Shown one piece after another: positions 56,186 to 64,000 of a DNA stretch of 64,000 nt. The notes below the pieces were generated by a model. It did not search any database. It saw only the letters and a list, made by a program, of their open reading frames with translations, and was not told the origin of the DNA. This DNA comes from Parabacteroides sp. An277 (lineage in GTDB: Bacteria; Bacteroidota; Bacteroidia; Bacteroidales; Tannerellaceae): positions 55,705-119,704 of the forward strand of contig NZ_NFJB01000007.1 in the NCBI RefSeq assembly GCF_002159645.1, written 5' to 3'. The position numbers and the translations under genes are program-made. Each line of letters starts with the position of its first letter. Position 1 is the stretch's first letter.

Positions 56186-56783
56186 GGTATGCGGTATGTG
56201 TGAGGCGGAAAATATCCAGGAGGTGGCTTCGTGCGGTATCGACTGGATGGGTTTTATTTTCTATGATAAGTCACCGCGGCGATTCCGGGGAGAAACCATT
56301 GCTTTGCCGAAAACCATCCAGCGGGTCGGCGTATTCGTGAATGCGTCTTTAGACGACATCCGCTCTACAGCCCGTCGTTTCGCGCTCGACCTGCTCCAGC
56401 TACATGGGGAGGAAAGCCCGGAGATGTGCGCTTTCCTACGAGCAGAAGGCTACCGGGTCATCAAAGCGATATCCGTCGCCAACGAAGCCGATATGGAACA
56501 GACGGCACGATATGAAGCCGTTGCAGACTATTTCCTGTTCGACACCCGCTGTCCGGGCTACGGAGGCTCAGGGCTATCCTTCGACTGGTCTATTCTCAAG
56601 ACTTACCACGGTTCAATCCCCTTCTTCCTCAGCGGAGGATTGAAGATGGATAGCCTCCAAACTCTTCAGACGTTACACCACCCGCAATGGATAGGTATCG
56701 ACCTCAACAGCGGTTTCGAAACCCGTCCCGGACACAAGGATACACTCTTATTACAACACTTTATTAATTCATTAAAAAACTAA
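56169..56783 (+). CDS. trpF: Phosphoribosylanthranilate isomerase
   Basis: The 204-residue enzyme starts MEKLVKVCGMCEAENI, with the catalytic Cys in KVCGM at position 8. The Asp lies in LFDTRCPGYGGSG, and FFLSGGL forms the phosphate site. The ATG at 56169 sits inside the end of trpC. An upstream in-frame ATG at 56100 is rejected, because it would add residues translated from trpC. Confidence 0.94.
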   Translation: MEKLVKVCGMCEAENIQEVASCGIDWMGFIFYDKSPRRFRGETIALPKTIQRVGVFVNASLDDIRSTARRFALDLLQLHGEESPEMCAFLRAEGYRVIKAISVANEADMEQTARYEAVADYFLFDTRCPGYGGSGLSFDWSILKTYHGSIPFFLSGGLKMDSLQTLQTLHHPQWIGIDLNSGFETRPGHKDTLLLQHFINSLKN

Positions 56784-56788
56784 AAACA

Positions 56789-57562
56789 ATGAACCGTATC
56801 ACCACATTATTCGAAACAAAACAACAGAATCTCTTATCTATTTATTATCCGGCAGGTTATCCGAAACTCGACGATACACTGCCCATCTTGCATACGCTGC
56901 AAACGAAGGGTATCGACCTGGTGGAAATCGGCATTCCCTTCTCCGACCCTATGGCGGACGGACCCGTAATCCAAGAAGCGTCTACTCAAGCCTTGCGCAA
57001 CGGCATCACGCTGAAACGCCTCTTCGAACAAATCCGTCCGATGCGGGCGGAAGGTATCACAATGCCAGTACTTCTTATGGGTTATCTTAATCCCATCATG
57101 CAATATGGCTTCGAACATTTCTGCCAGTCGTGTGTAGAGACAGGCGTAGATGGCGTTATCATCCCCGACCTTCCCTTCGCCGACTACCTGGCCGACTACA
57201 AACCGCTGGCCGACCAATACGGATTGAAAATGGTCATGCTCATCACACCCGAAACATCCGAAGCCCGCATCCGCCAGATAGACCAGCATACCTCTGGCTT
57301 TATCTATATGGTATCAAGTGCAGCCACGACAGGCGTCCAGCAAAGTTTTGACCAGCAGAAACAAGCCTACTTCCAGAAGATAAATGACCTGCATCTTACG
57401 AATCCTCGTCTTGTAGGCTTCGGCATCAGCAATAAAGCCACTTACGAAGCAGCGACACGTCACGCGTCGGGTGGCATTATCGGAAGCCGATTTGTTCAAT
57501 TATTAAAGAGCGAACCGGATGCTGAACAAGCAATCGATAAACTTCTAGTGACGATACGCTAA
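56789..57562 (+). CDS. trpA: Tryptophan synthase alpha chain
   Basis: The 257-residue enzyme cleaves indole-3-glycerol phosphate and channels indole to TrpB. Catalytic Glu and Asp are in [18 protein letters not shown] near residues 47-60. The phosphate site is near [10 protein letters not shown] at the end. It is the last trp gene, 5 bp after trpF. Confidence 0.96.
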   Translation: MNRITTLFETKQQNLLSIYYPAGYPKLDDTLPILHTLQTKGIDLVEIGIPFSDPMADGPVIQEASTQALRNGITLKRLFEQIRPMRAEGITMPVLLMGYLNPIMQYGFEHFCQSCVETGVDGVIIPDLPFADYLADYKPLADQYGLKMVMLITPETSEARIRQIDQHTSGFIYMVSSAATTGVQQSFDQQKQAYFQKINDLHLTNPRLVGFGISNKATYEAATRHASGGIIGSRFVQLLKSEPDAEQAIDKLLVTIR

Positions 57563-57579
57563 ATATCTGGAATATTTTC

Positions 57580-57590
57580 CGTACCTTTGC
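57580..57590 (+). promoter_or_regulatory. -7 box of guaA
   Basis: TACCTTTG followed by CC near 57580-57590 matches the Bacteroidetes -7 element. No -33 TTTG at the right spacing is seen. It suggests guaA is not only read from the trp operon. Confidence 0.45.
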
Positions 57591-57623
57591 CTCACTTCAT
57601 TAATCATAATTATTAATAATTGC

Positions 57624-59144
57624 ATGCACGAAAGACTTATTATCCTTGATTTCGGTTCGCAGACCACTCAGCTCATCGGACGCCGCGTCCGCGAGTTGAA
57701 TATGTACTGCGAAATCGTGCCCTACAACAAATTTCCGCACGAGGCTACCGACGTAAAAGGCGTAATCCTGTCAGGAAGTCCCTATTCCGTCTACGACGAG
57801 AATGCCTTCAAGGCAGATTTGAGCCAAATACGCGGTAAGTACCCCGTATTAGGTATCTGTTATGGAGCACAATTCATCGCTTATACGTCGGGCGGCAAAG
57901 TAGAACCAGCCAACTCACGCGAATATGGACGTGCCAATCTGACTACTATCGAAGCAAACGATCCGCTTTTCAATGGTATTCAGCCAGGTTCTCAGATTTG
58001 GATGTCGCATGGTGATACCATTACGCAATTGCCCGATAATTTCCATATCATTGCCAGCACAGATGATGTGAAAAATGCAGCCTATCGCGTGGAGGGAGAA
58101 CAAACATGGGGGGTACAGTTCCACCCGGAAGTATTCCACACGGTAGATGGTACCAAACTACTCGACAATTTCTTGCATATTTGCGGATGTGCCAAAGACT
58201 GGACGCCTGCTTCGTTTATCGAATCGACCGTAGCTGAATTGAAAGATAAACTGGGCGACGACAAAGTCATTCTGGCTCTCTCGGGTGGCGTGGATTCGTC
58301 GGTGACGGCCGTATTGCTCAACAAAGCTATTGGCAAGAACCTGACATGTATCTTCGTAGACCATGGGCTCTTGCGCAAAAATGAGTTTGAAAACGTTTTA
58401 AGGGACTACGAACACTTAGGATTGAACGTAATTGGCGTCAATGCAAAAGCAAAATTCTATAGCGAATTAGCTGGCGTAACGGACCCGGAGAAGAAACGCA
58501 AAATCATTGGCAAAGGATTCATTGATGTATTCGACGAAGAGGCTCACAAACTGAAAGACATCAAATGGTTGGGGCAAGGTACTATTTATCCGGATGTAAT
58601 CGAGTCGCTTTCTATCACGGGAACAACCATCAAGAGTCACCACAACGTAGGCGGACTTCCTAAAGAGATGAACCTGAAGTTGGTCGAACCTCTTCGCTTG
58701 TTATTTAAAGACGAAGTACGTCGCGTGGGTCTCGAATTGGGTATGCAGGAACATCTTATCAAGCGGCATCCATTTCCCGGTCCCGGACTCGGCATCCGTA
58801 TTTTGGGCGATATCACCGAAGAAAAGGTACGCATCCTCCAAGATGCCGATGATATTTACATGTCGTTGATGCGCGAATGGGGCTTGTACGATAAAATTTG
58901 GCAAGCGGGTGCCATTCTGCTCCCTATTCGTTCAGTGGGCGTGATGGGCGACGAACGTACGTATGAAAATACGGTAGCTCTCCGTGCTGTGACCTCTTCC
59001 GATGCGATGACAGCAGATTGGGCACACCTCCCCTATGAGTTTTTGGCTAAAGTATCCAACGAAATCATCAATAAGGTGAAAGGCGTGAATCGCGTAGTGT
59101 ACGATATCAGTTCAAAACCGCCTGCAACCATTGAATGGGAATAA
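57624..59144 (+). CDS. guaA: GMP synthase (glutamine-hydrolysing)
   Basis: The 506-residue protein has the amidotransferase domain first (about residues 1-190; catalytic Cys in GICYGAQF near 81, QFHPEVF near 168). The ATP-pyrophosphatase domain follows with [12 protein letters not shown] near 223, then the dimerisation domain ending [13 protein letters not shown]. It aminates XMP to GMP. It is not part of the Trp pathway; its adjacency is chance or a growth-linked operon. Confidence 0.97.
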   Translation: MHERLIILDFGSQTTQLIGRRVRELNMYCEIVPYNKFPHEATDVKGVILSGSPYSVYDENAFKADLSQIRGKYPVLGICYGAQFIAYTSGGKVEPANSREYGRANLTTIEANDPLFNGIQPGSQIWMSHGDTITQLPDNFHIIASTDDVKNAAYRVEGEQTWGVQFHPEVFHTVDGTKLLDNFLHICGCAKDWTPASFIESTVAELKDKLGDDKVILALSGGVDSSVTAVLLNKAIGKNLTCIFVDHGLLRKNEFENVLRDYEHLGLNVIGVNAKAKFYSELAGVTDPEKKRKIIGKGFIDVFDEEAHKLKDIKWLGQGTIYPDVIESLSITGTTIKSHHNVGGLPKEMNLKLVEPLRLLFKDEVRRVGLELGMQEHLIKRHPFPGPGLGIRILGDITEEKVRILQDADDIYMSLMREWGLYDKIWQAGAILLPIRSVGVMGDERTYENTVALRAVTSSDAMTADWAHLPYEFLAKVSNEIINKVKGVNRVVYDISSKPPATIEWE

Positions 59145-59181
59145 AAAAACTCTGCTATTTTAATTCTATTTTAGAATGGAG

Positions 59182-59217
59182 GCTGTCTCAAAATTTATTT
59201 GGGATGGCCTTTTTTAT
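59182..59217 (+). terminator. guaA terminator
   Basis: GGCTGTCTCAAA pairs imperfectly with TTTGGGATGGCC around a short AT loop, followed by TTTTTT. Similar GAGGCTGTCTCAAAA segments also occur near insertion sequence ends in related genomes, so a remnant is possible. Confidence 0.65.
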
Positions 59218-59446
59218 AATGTCTTGACTCGGACGTTCATGTGCGTCGAAATTCCGGCAGGAAAGTGCAAATATTCCGGGAAGAATTTCGTATTCATCTC
59301 CATTGAAAGTATGAATTGGATAGTGAAACCGTCCAATTATGCGTAACCGACTGTATGATGTGAAACGGCATTTGCAGTCTATATACACTCTATATAATGT
59401 ATTCTATTTATATAAAAATTTCCGACATTCCCATTCTCTATTTATT
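59218..59446. other. Intergenic region with no credible gene
   Basis: A 66-codon minus-strand frame (59188-59388) runs through the terminator and has no features. Nothing else is seen before the 41-bp array. Confidence 0.4.
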
Positions 59447-59637
59447 CGGAAACTTTTGTTTCTGGTGTGAAAAAAAAATTTTTTTAGCTGGAAACTTTTG
59501 TAATCGCCTTGCCGGAACTTCTGAGAAGGCGGAAACTTTTGTAACCACCTTGCTGGAACTTCCGGGAGGGCGGAAACTTTTGTAATCACCTTGCCGGAAC
59601 TTCCGGAAGGACGGAAACTTTTGTAATCGCCTGGCCA
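59447..59637. repeat. 41-bp tandem array (4-5 copies) before the DUF6261 gene
   Basis: GGAAACTTTTG begins units at 59490, 59531, 59572 and 59613, exactly 41 bp apart, with a partial fifth copy at 59448. Between them lies a dyad CCGGAACTTCCGG in the third copy, more degraded in the others. The sequence is unrelated to the 41-bp arrays at 3740 and 62377. Confidence 0.92.
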
Positions 59638-59686
59638 AAAGTTTTAATGACTTGGAAATTTTTTCTTGAAAATTTTTATTGAATAT

Positions 59687-59717
59687 TTTGTCAGGTAGAA
59701 AATAATAGCTATATTTG
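59687..59717 (+). promoter_or_regulatory. Promoter of the DUF6261 gene
   Basis: TTTG (59687-59690), a 19-bp spacer and TATATTTG (59710-59717) match the Bacteroidetes consensus exactly. Confidence 0.75.
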
Positions 59718-59765
59718 TACATTATTAAACTAATCAACTAATTACCATTTAAAAATAACTTTCTT

Positions 59766-60884
59766 ATGGACCAAATCAACATTTCATTTCCATTGTATCG
59801 GTTGCGTCATGGGGAACATTACCAATTGGGGCGCGACGTGCTGAAAAAAGTAACGCCAGAGTTGGCCCAAAAGTATGGTTTTCAGTCGGTATATACTCCC
59901 TATGCGAATGGTTGCGATGTGGAGGATGCCTGCTATTCAAAAAGCCAAGGTTTCCTGAGTACGCCTGAAATAAAGGCATTAGACCAGGAACGTGGCGAAG
60001 TATTTATTTTTATTTCCATGAGCATTGCGGCTGCAGCCCATTCGCCTGTAAAAGAGACAAAAGAAGCAGCTATTCGGTTAGATTATCTGCTTAAACCGCA
60101 TAAATATGCCTATGATATGAATTATGTGGAAGAGACGGGATCGATTGCCAATTTCGTGAGCAAATTAAAAGCGGAAGAGAATGCAGCCGACGTAGCCAAA
60201 ATAGGGCTAACAGATGCTGTGGCACTTCTGGAAGAAAAGAATGAGGCATTTAATGTGCTATATAGTAGCCGTTCCATTGATGCGTTGGGCCGTTTGACTT
60301 CTGAGACGATGAAGAGCATCCGTCCCAAGGTGGACGAGGCATTTAAAGCCTTGGTATCGGCCATTAATGCGATTTATCAGGTAAATGAACTCGTCACCAA
60401 ATCGCCTGAAACCAAAGAAGAGCTGGGCGAGGTGATTACACAAATCAATGCTCATCTCCTTCAGTTACAAAAGATTTTAATTCGAGATGGCGTTATCTCT
60501 GGAAAAACGGATAATGAAGGAACAAATACGCCGGATACTCCAGATGAACCTGTCACACCCGAAATCACAGCCGTCTACCAAAAGGAAGAGGGCGACCCGG
60601 AAAATCCGCATCGCATTGAGCGAGGCAAACAAACTGCCGTAGAATATCAAGGATTTACGCTGAAAGGACAAGACGGTACGTTAGAACATGTCATCGGGCT
60701 CGTCAATGATCAAGATTATATCGAATGGATTAAGGCCGCGACTATCAGTAATGTTACAGAAACCAGCTGTGAATTTACGATGGTTCCAGATTTGACAGAA
60801 GGACAATATAAAGTTCGCATCGAAACCTACGACGGCGGCAGTCCGTTGGTAATAGAATATCCAGAGCCGATTACGTTGTGGTAA
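59766..60884 (+). CDS. DUF6261-family protein with C-terminal beta domain
   Basis: The 372-residue protein is largely helical in the first 240 residues and resembles DUF6261, a Bacteroidales family of unknown role. After a Pro/Thr-rich linker (TPDTPDEPVTPE near 255) comes a C-terminal domain of about 110 residues that looks DUF4469-like or Ig-like (HRIERGKQTAVEYQGFTLKG ... YKVRIETYDGG). No signal peptide is seen. Confidence 0.7.
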   Translation: MDQINISFPLYRLRHGEHYQLGRDVLKKVTPELAQKYGFQSVYTPYANGCDVEDACYSKSQGFLSTPEIKALDQERGEVFIFISMSIAAAAHSPVKETKEAAIRLDYLLKPHKYAYDMNYVEETGSIANFVSKLKAEENAADVAKIGLTDAVALLEEKNEAFNVLYSSRSIDALGRLTSETMKSIRPKVDEAFKALVSAINAIYQVNELVTKSPETKEELGEVITQINAHLLQLQKILIRDGVISGKTDNEGTNTPDTPDEPVTPEITAVYQKEEGDPENPHRIERGKQTAVEYQGFTLKGQDGTLEHVIGLVNDQDYIEWIKAATISNVTETSCEFTMVPDLTEGQYKVRIETYDGGSPLVIEYPEPITLW

Positions 60885-60926
60885 TGGACAATGGACAATT
60901 GATAATGGAAAATTAATATAGATTAG

Positions 60927-61067
60927 ACAGATGACCGCAGATTCCGTTTAAAATACAACGACGAGGAACGTGAGCTGCAGGCAGGCGACCTGATGATTGT
61001 ACGCAAGGGCAAGTTGGTGGAACGCATTCGCTCGGCAGATGATTTTCGGGTAAAGGTAATTATGTGA
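60927..61067 (+). pseudogene. Fragment of an AraC-type regulator N-terminal domain
   Basis: A 46-codon open frame begins after a TAG at 60924-60926 and has no start. It reads like the middle of a Bacteroidales AraC cupin domain (LQAGDLMIVRKGKLVERIR, then SADDFRVKVIM) and ends at TGA. No helix-turn-helix follows. It seems to be a remnant left by deletion. Confidence 0.5.
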
Positions 61068-61096
61068 TAGGTATTAACATTAAATAGGATATATAT

Positions 61097-61273
61097 ATGG
61101 AACAACAATTTTTTCAAAGTTGCGGCATGCCCCTGAACAATGAGAACAGAGGGACCCATGCTGATGGAAGCCGCAGCGAGGATTATTGCATGTATTGTTA
61201 CAAGAACGGCGTGTTTACCCAGGATTTCACGATGGGACAAATGATTGAGTTCTGCCTGCAATTCTTAGACTAA
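61097..61273 (+). CDS. Zinc-ribbon domain protein (58 residues, ends at an in-frame TAA)
   Basis: It begins MEQQFFQSCGMPLNNE and continues SEDYCMYCYKNGVFTQDFTM, a four-Cys zinc ribbon known from small Bacteroidetes proteins. Such proteins normally continue with an FPTLKRWK-like tail. Here a TAA at 61271-61273 ends translation, but the same frame continues (WNAQAG ... YFPRLKRWK) into the next gene. It is probably the first part of an ancestral fusion protein. Confidence 0.65.
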   Translation: MEQQFFQSCGMPLNNENRGTHADGSRSEDYCMYCYKNGVFTQDFTMGQMIEFCLQFLD

Positions 61274-61324
61274 TGGAATGCACAGGCTGGATGTAACCTA
61301 ACTCCCATACAGGCCAAAGAACAA

Positions 61325-61777
61325 ATGCTCCAATACTTCCCGCGCCTGAAACGGTGGAAAGAAAAAGACGAACGGACACTGACGGAAAAAGCAACCCATT
61401 TGCTTGCCCAATGCGAGAACGTGACGGTCGCTTCCGTTGATGCCAACGGTTATCCTCGGCCTGTGCAGATGTCCAAGATTGGAGCAAAGGGTTTTCATGA
61501 GGTATGGATGGCGACAAGTGCCGACTCTGTAAAGGTCAATGATTTTAAGGCAAACAACAAGGCAGGTCTTTGTTATGACCATTACGGAGACGGGGTTGCC
61601 CTACGCGGAACGGTAGAGGTTATCACGGACGATGCCATCCGCAAGGAAATGTGGCAAGACTGGTTTGCTTATCATTTCCCCGGCGGACCGAGTGACCCGA
61701 ATTATGTGCTTCTTCACTTCATTGGTAAGGAAGCCACTTTCTGGATTAACGGCGAATTTTCTCACTCTAACATCTGA
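61325..61777 (+). CDS. Pyridoxamine 5'-phosphate oxidase-family protein
   Basis: The 150-residue protein has the split-barrel flavin-binding fold of general stress protein 26/PNPOx relatives (ATHLLAQCENVTVASVDANGYPRPVQMSKI; VALRGTVEVITDD; DPNYVLLHFIGKEATFWING). The first residues (YFPRLKRWK) belong to the preceding zinc-ribbon protein in relatives. The two frames are in phase, interrupted only by the TAA at 61271-61273. Whether it is translated separately from 61325 is unknown. Confidence 0.75.
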   Translation: MLQYFPRLKRWKEKDERTLTEKATHLLAQCENVTVASVDANGYPRPVQMSKIGAKGFHEVWMATSADSVKVNDFKANNKAGLCYDHYGDGVALRGTVEVITDDAIRKEMWQDWFAYHFPGGPSDPNYVLLHFIGKEATFWINGEFSHSNI

Positions 61778-61782
61778 TATTT

Positions 61783-62217
61783 ATGGAACTATCAGATTGG
61801 TTCAAAGGATTTGAGAAAGGCATAGTCTGCCTCTCGCCGGAGCAGCGGAGTGCCTTCTTCTCGGAATGTGGCAAGAACTGTGTGGATGGCGGCACACTAT
61901 CCATTTATAGGAAACTCTATGAGGATGCTGGAGGGGACATGGATGTTTTCTTTCAGCTGGCGAATGGATTGTCGGGAGTAAAAGGCGAGGTCGTAGAGAA
62001 AGGCAAAGTCTATTACCTTACCTTCTTGGAATGTACTTGCCATTTGTGTAAGAAAGGCTATGTCACAACGCCTTTACTCTGTGAATGTTCCCGTCAGAGT
62101 GTCCTCTATTCTTTGCAAAGCCTTTGGAAAGGGCGGAATTTTCAGGTGAAACTCTGCCATTCCATTTTGCAAGGCGAACCGAATTGCAAGATGAGGATTA
62201 AAGTAGTTACGGGCTGA
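61783..62217 (+). CDS. Cys-rich hypothetical protein
   Basis: The 144-residue protein has ten Cys, including CTCHLCKKGY and CECSRQ, and ends with a V4R-like segment (LCHSILQGEPNCKMRIKV). It may bind metal. I do not recognise it with certainty. It starts 5 bp after the PNPOx gene and is probably in one operon with it. Confidence 0.6.
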   Translation: MELSDWFKGFEKGIVCLSPEQRSAFFSECGKNCVDGGTLSIYRKLYEDAGGDMDVFFQLANGLSGVKGEVVEKGKVYYLTFLECTCHLCKKGYVTTPLLCECSRQSVLYSLQSLWKGRNFQVKLCHSILQGEPNCKMRIKVVTG

Positions 62218-62258
62218 CCGATGCCGTCCGCTTCAGGGAAGAAAACCAATAAAAGCTA

Positions 62259-62346
62259 AGTTCGGAACTCATCCTACATCAGTTCCGGACTCATGGTACA
62301 TCAGTTCCGGACTGAGGTAGCCTCTGTTCCGGACTAAGGTATGTTA
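62259..62346. repeat. 22-bp tandem array (4 copies)
   Basis: AGTTCCGGACT-type units begin at 62259, 62281, 62303 and 62325, exactly 22 bp apart. The first contains the perfect dyad AGTTCGGAACT. Confidence 0.92.
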
Positions 62347-62376
62347 ACATTTGCCCTCATTATCTCCGATAACGCC

Positions 62377-62565
62377 AATCCGTCCCGATAAGTGCTGTCC
62401 GAGGTTCGGATAGCACTAATCCTGCAGGATAAGTACTGTCCCCGCCGGAAATAGTACTTCTCCGGCAGGATTCGGGCTGTCGACTGAATCGACAGTGCAT
62501 TTCCTGACGGATTGATACTGTCGACTGGGTAGACGGCGATTATCGGGACGGATTGGGATTACCGA
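62377..62565. repeat. 41-bp dyad tandem array (4-5 copies)
   Basis: Units begin at 62377, 62418, 62459, 62500 and 62541, exactly 41 bp apart. Each holds two dyads about 20 bp apart. One is centred on ATCCTGCAGGAT-like sequence. The other is a hairpin such as AGTGCTGTCCGA/TCGGATAGCACT or TGTCGACTGAATCGACA. Arms differ between units while symmetry is kept. Confidence 0.9.
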
Positions 62566-62801
62566 TTGCCGAAGAAGGTGATTTTAAGAAAATACAACTT
62601 CCGAATCACCCTACACGGATTCCCCACCGCCACGCAGTTGGCCGGAATGGATTTCTATATCATTTGCACATGTCAAGCCCTCACAGCCTTGCCCCCCAAA
62701 CCATCTTCTCCACTTAATTATCAATCATTTTCATCTGAAACGGGACGCACATTACCCGTAGCCGATGCAGTGGCTGCCTGTCTCAGCTTAGGATACGAAG
62801 G

Positions 62802-63626
62802 TCATAAGCTATCAGGTTTACTCCACATTTTTTCCTCTTCCCAATCCACAGGAAATCCCATGACAGGAAAAGAAATCACTTGCCCATACTTATCCAACAA
62901 ACACAACAAATCTTCGGTGAAATTATACTCAGAGTCAACTATTTGTAAAAAGTAATTCAACAAACAAAGACGGTAATAAAGCTTGTCCGTCCGTGCTTTC
63001 TCTACCTCCTTTAACCATGTATACCCTTGGGAATAATGTAGGATATGCTTGGGTGGCTTGAAATTCTTATTCCAAATGACTCCCGGGTGTGCGCAATCAT
63101 CACGCAAACGGACCAAAACATAAAAACAGGAAGTGAAAATAGAAACGGAAGAGATACCTAATCCCTTCGCAATAAGTTCCTTTTCCCTACAAGGTCTCAA
63201 ACATGAATATATACGATACAACAGGCCAAAACTCAACATTTCTATGATTTCACGAAATGTATGCCTATCTCCTTGCTTAAAATACTTCCGTACAAAACTA
63301 TGGATCTCTTTATATGCGGACTTTTCCACAACCTGTCCATCACGCAAGACGTTCTTGGTCGATTCTTGGAATAATGAATCCAAATAATGCCAATACCCTC
63401 CATGAACTTGCTCCATACTATACGTAATTTGTTCGCGAAAAGCCACTTCAATTTTAGCGATAGCGGCACTGATCAACGCCTGAAGATTTGCATTAAATTC
63501 ATACAATCGGCAAACATCTTCCCAATCGAGAAATTCAAAGTATTTCCCCTCCGCATTTTCATGCCAGAAATACTTTAAATATGGAATAAAGGACGTTATT
63601 CCCTTGCGTTTTAACTGGTCATTCAT
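62802..63626 (-). CDS. Abi-family (Abi_2/AbiD-like) HEPN protein
   Basis: The 274-residue helical protein resembles abortive-infection family Abi_2 (LQALISAAIAKIEVAFREQI; RLRDDCAHPGVIWN near residue 174). RDDCAH fits the Rx4-6H motif of HEPN ribonucleases, the likely active site. Such proteins can kill or arrest phage-infected cells. The normal N-terminus of the family may be missing here: the ATG at 63626 overlaps the TGA of a 42-residue frame upstream. Its DNA is AT-rich compared with the trp genes. Confidence 0.75.
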   Translation of the reverse strand: MNDQLKRKGITSFIPYLKYFWHENAEGKYFEFLDWEDVCRLYEFNANLQALISAAIAKIEVAFREQITYSMEQVHGGYWHYLDSLFQESTKNVLRDGQVVEKSAYKEIHSFVRKYFKQGDRHTFREIIEMLSFGLLYRIYSCLRPCREKELIAKGLGISSVSIFTSCFYVLVRLRDDCAHPGVIWNKNFKPPKHILHYSQGYTWLKEVEKARTDKLYYRLCLLNYFLQIVDSEYNFTEDLLCLLDKYGQVISFPVMGFPVDWEEEKMWSKPDSL

Positions 63627-63751
63627 TTTTTATGATTAAAAATCAGCATTCCTGCCTCTTCCAATATGTACATCTGTTCTATATAAGAACAGAACTCTTT
63701 GTTAAATTGGGCAAACCAATCTTCTGCCTTTAAAAGATATTTTGTATTCAT
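63623..63751 (-). CDS. Small protein (42 residues) overlapping the Abi start
   Basis: The ATG at 63751 opens a frame (NTKYLLKAEDWFAQF ... LIFNHKK) that ends in a TGA overlapping the Abi ATG (ATGA). Such overlap usually means coupled translation. A role as antitoxin is possible but unproven. Confidence 0.45.
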   Translation of the reverse strand: MNTKYLLKAEDWFAQFNKEFCSYIEQMYILEEAGMLIFNHKK

Positions 63752-63955
63752 TAATCCTATGTTTTTAATTAAATGCACGCAATATCGGAATAAAATTTGA
63801 ATTCAACAAATATTTTAAAGAAAAATCAAGACATTTTTCCACAATACCTTGAGAATCTTGCATATCGACATATCGGCAAACCCCATTCATTGGCTCAGTA
63901 GAAATTTAATGGGGATAAATTTGTTAGTTTGAAGAACAAACCTTTATTTTGCAGT
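63752..63955. other. AT-rich intergenic region
   Basis: No gene is seen. It probably contains the left end of the insertion sequence whose gene begins at 63956, but I could not identify the terminal inverted repeat. Confidence 0.4.
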
Positions 63956-64000
63956 ATGGAAAACGATTATTTGAACATACTTGCCGGTATTGTACTCCCA
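63956..64000 (+). CDS. Start of a probable ISAon1-type transposase first ORF (partial)
   Basis: Only 15 codons are visible (MENDYLNILAGIVLP). This matches my memory of the N-terminus of the ISAon1-family transposase N-terminal protein in Bacteroidales. The call rests on these few residues. Confidence 0.4.
   Translation, partial: MENDYLNILAGIVLP

Noticed and set aside
50944..59144. trp genes and guaA as a novel system
   Set aside because: All enzymes have standard motifs and lengths; only the leader and the internal repeat are unusual.
59188..59388. 66-codon minus frame
   Set aside because: It runs through the guaA terminator and shows no recognisable features.
3740..62565. CRISPR array interpretation of the tandem repeats
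   Set aside because: Repeats are contiguous and imperfect, without unique spacers, and no cas genes are present.
62566..62955. 129-codon plus frame
   Set aside because: It begins in a tandem array and overlaps the 3' end of the Abi gene; composition is not protein-like.

Overview
The window looks like chromosomal DNA of a gut Bacteroidales bacterium, most likely Parabacteroides or a close relative (Tannerellaceae). Promoters carry the Bacteroidetes -7 box TAnnTTTG, sometimes with TTTG 19-20 bp upstream, and Shine-Dalgarno sites are mostly absent. Gene content agrees: B12-dependent ribonucleotide reductase, DUF4248, VirE-N/DUF3987, DUF3843, DUF4199, DUF5715, DUF6261, and a surface protein with a DUF6383-like sorting tail. 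The genus call is inference.

Layout. 1-4.4 kb (minus): N-terminal part of a Dna2-like nuclease/helicase, tRNA-Arg(TCT), GDP-fucose synthesis (gmd, fcl) and folB. 4.4-11.1 kb: bactofilin between two consensus DnaA boxes, then nrdJ, dnaA, an MlaD-type lipid-transport protein and a cell-wall amidase. 11.5-15.5 kb: nucleotidyltransferase, DUF4199, glycosyltransferase, mntP, DUF5715 lipoprotein. 15.9-21.5 kb: a MacB/FtsX-type ABC system with two paralogous permeases. 21.8-26.5 kb: accessory stretch with an HU-like protein, DUF4248, a structured leader, a VirE-N/DUF3987 protein and small secreted or membrane proteins. 26.6-38.5 kb: HdeD, two AraC regulators, rplY, pth, an S4 protein, an RND/TolC efflux operon and DUF3843. 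38.7-46.9 kb: S9 peptidase, then TetR, a methyltransferase and two ABC half-transporters. 47.1-50.5 kb: an attenuator-like leader before a large surface protein. 50.7-57.6 kb: the trp operon (leader peptide, trpBEGDCFA), then guaA. 59-64 kb: accessory end with DUF6261, an AraC remnant, a zinc-ribbon/PNPOx pair split by one stop codon, an Abi-type HEPN protein and the start of a probable transposase.

The most unusual signal is a set of short intergenic tandem arrays. At least twelve gaps hold imperfect tandem repeats whose units are spaced at constant 21, 22 or 23 bp, or at 41 bp. In several arrays the units contain a dyad. Sequences are mostly unrelated between loci, yet the spacing recurs: 41 bp in three unrelated arrays, 22 bp in three, 23 bp in three. 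Several arrays lie inside operons. Two are 93 %-identical, oppositely oriented copies of one 74-bp palindromic element. A second strong signal is a roughly 270-nt leader before the surface protein, in which one segment can pair with either an upstream or a downstream partner; the downstream pairing makes a terminator. The trp leader encodes a 28-residue peptide with three Tyr and two Trp codons in a row, followed by an attenuator.
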